A stretch of DNA of 64,000 bases from Haloferax sp. Q22 (GTDB lineage Archaea > Halobacteriota > Halobacteria > Halobacteriales > Haloferacaceae), in NCBI RefSeq assembly GCF_001482285.1, contig NZ_LOEP01000037.1, positions 62,001 through 126,000 of the forward strand, in the 5' to 3' direction. Position 1 is the stretch's first letter. Each line of letters begins with the position of its first letter. The notes below the pieces were generated by a model. The model ran no database searches, was not told the DNA's origin, and saw only the letters and a list, made by a program, of their open reading frames with translations. Both the position numbers and the translations under genes were made by a program. Positions 58,480 to 64,000 of the stretch are shown here, one piece after another.

Positions 58480-60431
58480 ACGGACCAGAACTGCGGACGA
58501 ACGGACGGACAGGACGGATAGACGGACTGGAGACGCTCCGGACCGCGCTCGACGCGGACCGGTGGACGAACGTGAGCCACGACCTGCTCACGAAGCTGTT
58601 CGAGGAGTTCCTGTACGAGGAACTGCTCGACCCCGAAGCGCGCGGTTCCGACGGCGAGTGGATCCGGTACCGCCTCGAGTACGACGGCGTTTCCTACCGG
58701 TTCGCGGCCCAATCGCAACCGTTCGACAGCTATCGTGTCGACCCCGACAGCATCGAGCGACGGGCAGACGGCGATAGTGGCGAGACAGAGAGCGGAGACG
58801 CCGGCGAGAAGTCGGAGAGAGGCGGAGACGCCGATGGCTGGCGGCCCGCGACCGACCCCGTCCAGTTCCTCCTCGACGCGCGGGAGTCGCTCGGCGTGGC
58901 CCCCGAGACGGCGAGTCACCTCGTTCGGGAGTACAACAACACGCTGGTCGCCGACGCCCACATCGACGCCCGAAAGGCGGATTCGGACGAGAGCCTGCTG
59001 GACATGCCGTACGCCGCGGTCGAAGGCGAGATGGAGGGCCACCCGTGGTTCACCATCAGCAAGGGCCGCATCGGCTTTGGCTACGACGACTACCGGGCGT
59101 ACGCGCCCGAACGCAAGACGCCGCAGTCGCTCGTTTGGGTCGCCGCGCGCCGCGATCGCGCCGACTTCCGGAGCGTCGAGGGCCTGCGGTACGAGTCGCT
59201 GATGGCCCAGCAACTCGGCGGGGCCGCGGCGGAGTTCGACGCGACGCTCCGGGCCGGCGGCCACGACCCGGACGACTACTACTACCTCCCGGTCCACGAG
59301 TGGCAGTGGGAAAACACCGTCGCGCAACTGTTCGCCAAGGACATCGCCGCCGGCGACATCGTCCCGCTGGGGACCGGCCCCGACAGCTACCTCCCGCAGC
59401 AGTCGGTGCGGACGCTGACGAACCTCTCGGACCCCGAAAAGCCACACGTCAAGGTCCCGATTCGCGTGCTGAACACCATCGTCTATCGGGGACTGCCCGG
59501 CGAGCAGGCGCGCGCCGCGCCGCGGGTCACGGAGTACGTGCAGTCGATTCGCGACGACGACCCGTTCCTCCGCGACGACTGCGAGTTAGTGCTGCCGGGC
59601 GAGATTGCGAGCCTCAACTACGACCATCCCGAGTTCTCGCAACTGGACGACGCACCGTACCAGTATCACGAACTGCTCGGGGCGGTGTGGCGCGAGAGCG
59701 TCGAGGCCCTCGTCGACGACGACGAGCAGGTGCTCACGCTTTCGGCGCTCATGCACGAGGACGCCGACGGCACGCCCGTCGTCTCCAAGCTCGCCGAGCG
59801 GGCCGGCTGTTCTATCGACGAGTGGCTGGCCGACTGCTTCGACGTGCTGCTACCGCCGCTGTTGCACTACCTCTACCGCTACGGGATGGTGTTCATGCCC
59901 CACGGGACGAACACGATGCTCGTCCTGCGGGACAGTCGGCCGACCCGGCTGGCGGTAAAGGACTACGTGGACGAAATCGCGGTCAGCGAGACGCGCCTCC
60001 CGGAACTCGACAGGCTCCCCGACGACCTGTACGAACACGACGATATCATCCACCGGAAGTCGCCGGAGGGAATGTGTCAGCACATCGTCGGCACGCTGTT
60101 CGTCTGCGTCCTGCGCTACGTGGCCGACCTGCTGGAGCGCCGCGAGGGCTACGACGAGATTCGCCTGTGGCGGCAGGTCCGCGCGAGCATCGAGCGGTAC
60201 CACGAGCGGTTCCCGGAACTGGAAGACCGCTTCGAGCTGTTCGACCTGTTCAAACCGGAGTACGACAAGCTCTGTCTGAACCGGAACCGACTGGTTGAGT
60301 ACGGTTACGACGACGACCACGCGCCGCCGGCGGTGACGGCCCACGGGACCGTCTCGAACGCGCTTTTCGACCTCGAACCGGCGGTGCGAACAGGGGGTGA
60401 CGGGAGCGACCAATCGTACGACGACAACTAA
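58476..60431 (+). CDS. IucA/IucC-family siderophore synthetase (RhbF position)
   Basis: A 651-residue NIS synthetase, last in the operon and of the other subclass than the two above: HPWFTISKGRIGFGYDDYRAYAPE, HEWQWENTVAQLF, QQSVRTLTNLSDPEKPHVKVP, and GMVFMPHGTNTMLVLRDSRPTRLAVKDYVDEI. An acidic insert (RRADGDSGETESGDAGEKS, about 90-115) interrupts the N-terminal region and is probably a halophilic loop. It should add the second hydroxamate arm and finish a schizokinen-like dicitrate-type product. Confidence 0.85.
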   Translation: MNGPELRTNGRTGRIDGLETLRTALDADRWTNVSHDLLTKLFEEFLYEELLDPEARGSDGEWIRYRLEYDGVSYRFAAQSQPFDSYRVDPDSIERRADGDSGETESGDAGEKSERGGDADGWRPATDPVQFLLDARESLGVAPETASHLVREYNNTLVADAHIDARKADSDESLLDMPYAAVEGEMEGHPWFTISKGRIGFGYDDYRAYAPERKTPQSLVWVAARRDRADFRSVEGLRYESLMAQQLGGAAAEFDATLRAGGHDPDDYYYLPVHEWQWENTVAQLFAKDIAAGDIVPLGTGPDSYLPQQSVRTLTNLSDPEKPHVKVPIRVLNTIVYRGLPGEQARAAPRVTEYVQSIRDDDPFLRDDCELVLPGEIASLNYDHPEFSQLDDAPYQYHELLGAVWRESVEALVDDDEQVLTLSALMHEDADGTPVVSKLAERAGCSIDEWLADCFDVLLPPLLHYLYRYGMVFMPHGTNTMLVLRDSRPTRLAVKDYVDEIAVSETRLPELDRLPDDLYEHDDIIHRKSPEGMCQHIVGTLFVCVLRYVADLLERREGYDEIRLWRQVRASIERYHERFPELEDRFELFDLFKPEYDKLCLNRNRLVEYGYDDDHAPPAVTAHGTVSNALFDLEPAVRTGGDGSDQSYDDN

Positions 60432-61152
60432 CCGCTTCGTCGCAGTGTTCCTGTTCGACGTCGCGTCGCTGTGGTTCTACCGGACCGCCCGGCGGCGCTC
60501 ACTCGCTCGAAGCGGTGTGAGGGGGCCGTGGCCGGCGACGACTGACGCCCGCGGGGCGGCCGAGGACTCATCGACGAAATCACAGATTAAGTATATTTTG
60601 GACCGAGATATTTGACACGTTTTCGCAGTAGGGATAGACGAGACTATTGGAAGGATCACTTGTGTCCCAGACATCCAGTAAGACCCGTTTTCAGCGACAA
60701 GAACCATTATTCAGAGATGAGTGAAACGGAATCGAGCTATCGAGATACGTAGGCTATTTTATAGCAACTATGAAAGCATACATACATGAGTTCGGTCGAT
60801 AATCAGGGTGAACGTCGATGCGTGGTCGAGACGGCAAACCGGTCGCGCCGAGGAGACGACCGCCGGGCAAGCTCTACACCCATGCCAAGAACTATCATGC
60901 ACCGGCACGAGGTTACGCGTGGTCGGCGCGAGCGGTCCGACCGTGTGACGTGTCAGTCATACCAGTACGCGCGAGTCGGCGGCGGGCGCCGTGACAAGTC
61001 CAACTCATGAACGCCCACCGCTGACTCTCGCGCTACGCTCAGCATCAACCATCGAAAGCGGTTTTCCGAGTCGAACGGGACGCCCTTCTGCGACTCGGCG
61101 TCACCGTTCTCCGGACCAGAACACTTATTCAGATACTTGACAACGAGTAGCT
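60432..61152. other. intergenic region between siderophore operon and xacR
   Basis: A 721-bp gap without a convincing gene. About 60,580-60,790 is AT-rich with several TATA-like tracts. A plus-strand frame at 60786-61010 (74 codons) codes a strongly basic, Arg-rich product without homology I recognise, and I do not count it. A TATA-like acttattc (61121-61128) sits about 28 bp before the xacR start and is the probable leaderless promoter. Confidence 0.6.
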
Positions 61153-61908
61153 ATGGACGCCAAACATCCGGTGCGAACCACCGAGAAGACACTGGCGCTC
61201 GTCGAGGAGTTGATGCAGAAAGGTCCCTGTGGGGTCACGGAGTTGGCGAGCGACCTCGACATGGGAAAGAGCGCGGTCCACAACCACCTGACGACCCTCC
61301 AGAAACACGGATACGTCCTGAAGGACGGCGACGACTACCGCGTCGGGCTGAAGTTCCTCGAAGTCGGCGGTCACAGTCGGAAGTCGATGGAGGTGTATCA
61401 GGTCGCCGAACCCGAGGTCAAATCGCTCGCCGCCGACACTGGTGAACTCGCCAACCTGCTCGTCGAAGAACAGGGGATGGGCGTCTACCTGATGCGGGCG
61501 AAAGGCGACGACGCCGTCGACCTCGACACCTACGCGGGCCTCCGAACGAACCTGCACACGACCGCCCTCGGGAAAGCGATTCTCGCGAACCTCCCGGAGT
61601 CCCGGGTGGACGAGATAATCGAACGCCACGGTCTCGAACAGAAGACGCCGAAGAGCATCGGCACGCGACAGGAGCTGTTTCAGGTGCTCGAAGCGGTCCG
61701 GGAGCGGGGCTACGCCATCGACGACGGCGAGCGTCTCGAAGGGCTGCGCTGTCTCGCGGCACCCATCAAATCGTCCTCCGGCGAGGTGCTCGGAGCCATC
61801 AGCGTCTCGGCACCCGCCAGCCGGGTCAGCGACGAAGACCTCCACGGGTCGCTCCCCGAACGCGTCCTGAGCGCGGCGAACGTCGTCGAACTCAACATCA
61901 ACTACTGA
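61153..61908 (+). CDS. xacR: IclR-family regulator of xylose/arabinose degradation
   Basis: A 251-residue IclR-family regulator. The N-terminal winged helix-turn-helix spans residues 1-65 ([29 protein letters not shown]) and the effector domain the rest ([48 protein letters not shown]). It is next to an alpha-ketoglutarate-semialdehyde-type dehydrogenase and a dehydratase candidate, the arrangement known for XacR of Haloferax volcanii, which activates xylose and arabinose genes. The identification rests on family plus this context. Confidence 0.78.
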   Translation: MDAKHPVRTTEKTLALVEELMQKGPCGVTELASDLDMGKSAVHNHLTTLQKHGYVLKDGDDYRVGLKFLEVGGHSRKSMEVYQVAEPEVKSLAADTGELANLLVEEQGMGVYLMRAKGDDAVDLDTYAGLRTNLHTTALGKAILANLPESRVDEIIERHGLEQKTPKSIGTRQELFQVLEAVRERGYAIDDGERLEGLRCLAAPIKSSSGEVLGAISVSAPASRVSDEDLHGSLPERVLSAANVVELNINY

Positions 61909-62212
61909 CGCCCCGTTTGCTATCTCGGAACAGGCCGCGAGCCCCTCGAATTCTCTATGTGGAACCGTGTTAACACAGCTCTCGGCGTGTGACTACGGCT
62001 TAAGATTACATAGCTATGCGTGTAACTCAGGCTGCGATAACCCGTTGAGTCTCGTTCTGTTATAGAGAATCATGTTGGGGCGGGCTGAGCCGACGGTATC
62101 GGCCGGGTGAGAGTGCAGGTGATGGGAGAGGAAAAGAGAGGAGATGAGAAGAGACGAGAAAAAAAGAACGAGGCGATGGCAGCCGGTCGCATCGACGACC
62201 GCAGGGAGCCGC
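61909..62212. other. convergent intergenic region of xacR and xacF
   Basis: A 304-bp stretch without a gene. It contains a perfect 10-bp palindrome GTGTTAACAC (61967-61976) shortly after xacR. Near-homopurine sequence occupies 62124-62174. The reading frames on either strand are short and unlike haloarchaeal proteins. Confidence 0.55.
62124..62174 (-). terminator. polypyrimidine tract with T-run, probable terminator of xacF
   Basis: About 40-90 nt after the xacF stop the minus strand is nearly all pyrimidine (48 of 51 bases), with a run of seven T (complement of 62159-62165) and several TTTT/TCT tracts. T-rich stretches are the usual archaeal termination signal. The length of the homopurine strand is unusual. 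Confidence 0.5.
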
Positions 62213-63661
62213 TCAGTAGTTGTCGTAGACGGTCTTCTCGATGGTGTAGAAGTCGAGACCCGCGTCGCCCTGCTCGCGCCACGTCTCGGACGAGGAGCGC
62301 TTGAACCCGCCGAAGGGGACGTGGAGTTCGAGGCCGGTCGTCTTGTCGTTGACCTTCACGACGCCGGCTTCGGCCTCGTCGACGAAGCGGTTCGCCTCGG
62401 TGTGGTCGTCGGTGACGACGCTGGCCGACAGGCCGTAGTCGACGTCGTTCGCGACCGCAAGCCCCTCGTCGAAGTCACTCACTTTGATGACGGCGACGAC
62501 CGGACCGAAGACCTCCTCCTGTGCGATACGCATGTCGGGGTCGACGTCGGTGAACACCGTCGGCTCGACGAAGTGACCCGTCTCCACTTCCTCGCCCTCG
62601 GGGACGCCGCCGCCGGCGACGAGGGTCGCGCCCTCGCCCTCGGCGATGTCGATGTATTCCAGCGTCGAGGAGAGTTCGGACTCGCTGACCTGCGGGCCCA
62701 TCTCGTGGTCGGTTCCGGGGCCGACGTCGAGGGACTCCGCGCGGTCGACGAGTTCAGCGACGAAGTCGTCGTACACGTCCTCGTGGACGATAGCGCGGGA
62801 ACAGGCCGTACAGGACTGGCCGGTGGTTCCGAACCCGCCGTTAGCCACGATGTCGGCGGCCTCGGCGGGGTCGGCCGAGTCGGCGACGAGCGTCGGGTTC
62901 TTCCCACCGAGTTCGGTCTGAACGCGCTTGCCGGCGTCTGTGGCCTGCTCGTAGACCATCTCGCCGACCTGACTGCTGCCGGTGAACGAGACGAGGTCCG
63001 TGCCCTCGTTGCCGATGAACTCGCTGCCGACCGAGCTACCGGGCCCGGTGACGACGTTGAGGACGCCGTCTGGAAGGCCGGCCTCGTCGAGTGCGCGGGC
63101 GATTTCGATGACGACGCCGGGCGCGATGGAGGCGGGCTTCAGGACGACGGTGTTGCCGGCGGCGAGCGCCGGGGCGAGCTTCCACGCCGGGATGGCGATG
63201 GGGTAGTTCCACGGCGTGATGAGCGCCGCGACGCCGACGGGCTCTTGGCGCGTGTAGAGGTTCGTGTTCGGTCCGCTCGCACCCTTCTTCGTGCCGCCGA
63301 GGTCGGCGGCCTTCGTCGAGAAGTAGTGGAAGATGTCGATAGCGCGCTGTACCTCGCCCGCCGCTTCGGGCCGCGCCTTCCCCTCCTCGGCGATGAGAAT
63401 CTCCGTCAGTTCGTCCTTCCGCTGGGCGAGGAGCGTGCCCGCCTCGCGGAGGATGCGCCCGCGCTCGGGACCGGGCGTGTTTCGCCACTCGTCTTCGGCC
63501 GCTACGGCGGCGTCGACGGCCGCTGCAGCGTCGTTCTCGTTCGAGTGCTGGTACGTCGCGACTACCTCGCTCGGGTTCGCGGGGTTCGTCACCTCGGCCG
63601 TCTCGCCGGTCTCGGAGGCGACCCACTCACCGTTGACGTAGTTTCTACTGGGTTCCGTCAT
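62213..63661 (-). CDS. xacF: alpha-ketoglutarate-semialdehyde (2,5-dioxopentanoate) dehydrogenase
   Basis: A 482-residue aldehyde dehydrogenase. Cofactor motif FTGSSQVGEMV, general-base Glu in TELGGKNPTLV, nucleophile Cys in TGQSCTACSRA. It oxidises alpha-ketoglutarate semialdehyde to 2-oxoglutarate, the last step of oxidative pentose degradation. The function follows from its place between xacR and xacD; the family alone would only give aldehyde dehydrogenase. The ATG at 63661 (MTEPSRNYVNGEWVAS) is preferred to an in-frame codon at 63712 that would add a non-homologous leader lying within the divergent promoter. Confidence 0.8.
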   Translation of the reverse strand: MTEPSRNYVNGEWVASETGETAEVTNPANPSEVVATYQHSNENDAAAAVDAAVAAEDEWRNTPGPERGRILREAGTLLAQRKDELTEILIAEEGKARPEAAGEVQRAIDIFHYFSTKAADLGGTKKGASGPNTNLYTRQEPVGVAALITPWNYPIAIPAWKLAPALAAGNTVVLKPASIAPGVVIEIARALDEAGLPDGVLNVVTGPGSSVGSEFIGNEGTDLVSFTGSSQVGEMVYEQATDAGKRVQTELGGKNPTLVADSADPAEAADIVANGGFGTTGQSCTACSRAIVHEDVYDDFVAELVDRAESLDVGPGTDHEMGPQVSESELSSTLEYIDIAEGEGATLVAGGGVPEGEEVETGHFVEPTVFTDVDPDMRIAQEEVFGPVVAVIKVSDFDEGLAVANDVDYGLSASVVTDDHTEANRFVDEAEAGVVKVNDKTTGLELHVPFGGFKRSSSETWREQGDAGLDFYTIEKTVYDNY

Positions 63662-63841
63662 CGCTCGTGTGTTCTCTCTTCCGACATACAATTCTTGCGA
63701 AATTGTCACCATTTGTAAGCCGCGAGCGACGGTCGGTGCTCGGAGGACAGCGACGGTTAGTGCTCGGGGCGTACACGTGAACTGAGCGACGAACTACCAA
63801 CCCACACACTTTTGTAGTGGCTTTCGAGATATACGTGCGCA
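63662..63841. promoter_or_regulatory. divergent promoter of xacF and xacD with long direct repeats
   Basis: Two 19-bp direct repeats at 63725-63743 and 63749-63767 match at 17 positions (AGCGACGGTCGGTGCTCGG versus AGCGACGGTTAGTGCTCGG), centred 24 bp apart. They lie midway between the start codons at 63661 and 63842. TATA-like cttttgtag is near 63,811-63,819, about 27 bp before xacD. The repeats are a good candidate for the XacR binding site. Confidence 0.5.
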
Positions 63842-64000
63842 ATGGTTGAGCAAGCGAAGCTTAGCGACCCAAACGCGGAGTACACGATGCGCGACCTGTC
63901 CGCGGAGACGATGGATATCACGAATCCGCGAGGCGGCGTCCGCGACGCCGAAATCACGGACGTACAGACGACGATGGTCGACGGGAACTACCCGTGGATT
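63842..64000 (+). CDS. xacD: xylonate dehydratase, N-terminal part (cut by window end)
   Basis: The first 53 codons are present and the frame is open to the window edge. After an acidic leader, the segment DAEITDVQTTMVDGNYPWI matches the N-terminal capping domain of enolase-superfamily dehydratases (I-x-x-V-x-T-x-x-V-x-GNYPWI). Its position beside xacF and xacR identifies it as the xylonate/arabinonate dehydratase of the pentose pathway. The catalytic residues lie beyond the window, so the assignment leans on context. Confidence 0.7.
   Translation, partial: MVEQAKLSDPNAEYTMRDLSAETMDITNPRGGVRDAEITDVQTTMVDGNYPWI

Noticed and set aside
60786-61010. 74-codon frame between the siderophore operon and xacR
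   Set aside because: Strongly basic, Arg-rich product unlike haloarchaeal proteins, with no family, neighbour or clear promoter.
1-64000. Mobile elements, tRNA or rRNA genes
   Set aside because: No transposase, integrase, terminal inverted repeats, tRNA-like cloverleaf or rRNA sequence was recognised on reading both strands; a tRNAscan or IS search would be decisive.

Overview
The window is from a haloarchaeon, most probably Haloferax or a close relative. The evidence is the high-GC coding sequence, strongly acidic proteins, Tat-lipoprotein signals (RR motif followed by a lipobox Cys), promoters whose TATA-like box lies about 25-35 bp before the start codon (leaderless transcripts), and a typically archaeal gene repertoire. 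From memory, the gene order of the right half (cobalamin cluster, siderophore cluster, xacR-xacF-xacD) resembles megaplasmid pHV4 of Haloferax volcanii, so a secondary replicon is plausible. That is inference from recall, not from a search.

Layout. (1) 1-12,900: a small membrane protein, then a five-gene family-5 (dipeptide/oligosaccharide-type) ABC importer. It is followed by an enolase-superfamily sugar-acid dehydratase candidate, a formylglycine sulfatase, a GH28 glycoside hydrolase, a GlcG/HbpS-like protein and an SMP-30 lactonase. None of the enzymes has an export signal, which suggests that imported, possibly sulfated, uronic-acid-containing oligosaccharides are broken down inside the cell. 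(2) 12,901-13,641: an AT-rich non-coding island. (3) 13,642-24,311: a second complete family-5 ABC importer fused into one operon with a HyuA-type hydantoinase/oxoprolinase and three DUF917 (S-methyl-thiohydantoin desulfurase-like) paralogues, followed by an Lrp/AsnC regulator. (4) 25,084-30,274: a GABA/amine-type module (class III aminotransferase, succinate-semialdehyde-type dehydrogenase, APC permease, Lrp regulator). The four promoters share a TTGAACRCAG-like element just upstream of the TATA box.

(5) 30,407-48,278: a large anaerobic-type cobalamin (corrin ring) cluster. On the minus strand are the cobalt transporter cbtB-cbtA and a 2Fe-2S ferredoxin. On the plus strand are cbiT-cbiL-cbiF-cbiG-cbiH-cbiH, a ferredoxin, a possible LAGLIDADG-like protein, a cbiX-ferredoxin fusion, a DUF3209 protein and a beta-propeller. 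A ChlID-like AAA/VWA protein (minus) diverges from cobN-cbiC-cbiE (plus). Several proteins here have no known role in B12 synthesis. (6) 48,299-60,431: an iron-acquisition region with four near-identical DtxR-type palindromes (TTAGGCTAGCCTAA). They control a ferric-siderophore-type binding lipoprotein, an NIS synthetase, and a six-gene operon in the same order as the rhizobactin/schizokinen genes (dat, ddc, NIS synthetase, acetyltransferase, N-monooxygenase, NIS synthetase). (7) 61,153-64,000: xylose/arabinose degradation genes xacR, xacF and the beginning of xacD.

No rRNA, tRNA, CRISPR array, transposase or integrase was recognised. The most interesting items are the possible LAGLIDADG-like protein and the Cys-repeat CbiH in the cobalamin operon, the 16-codon leaderless upstream ORF coupled to dat, the shared operator of the amine module, the triple DUF917-HyuA-ABC operon, and the third NIS synthetase.
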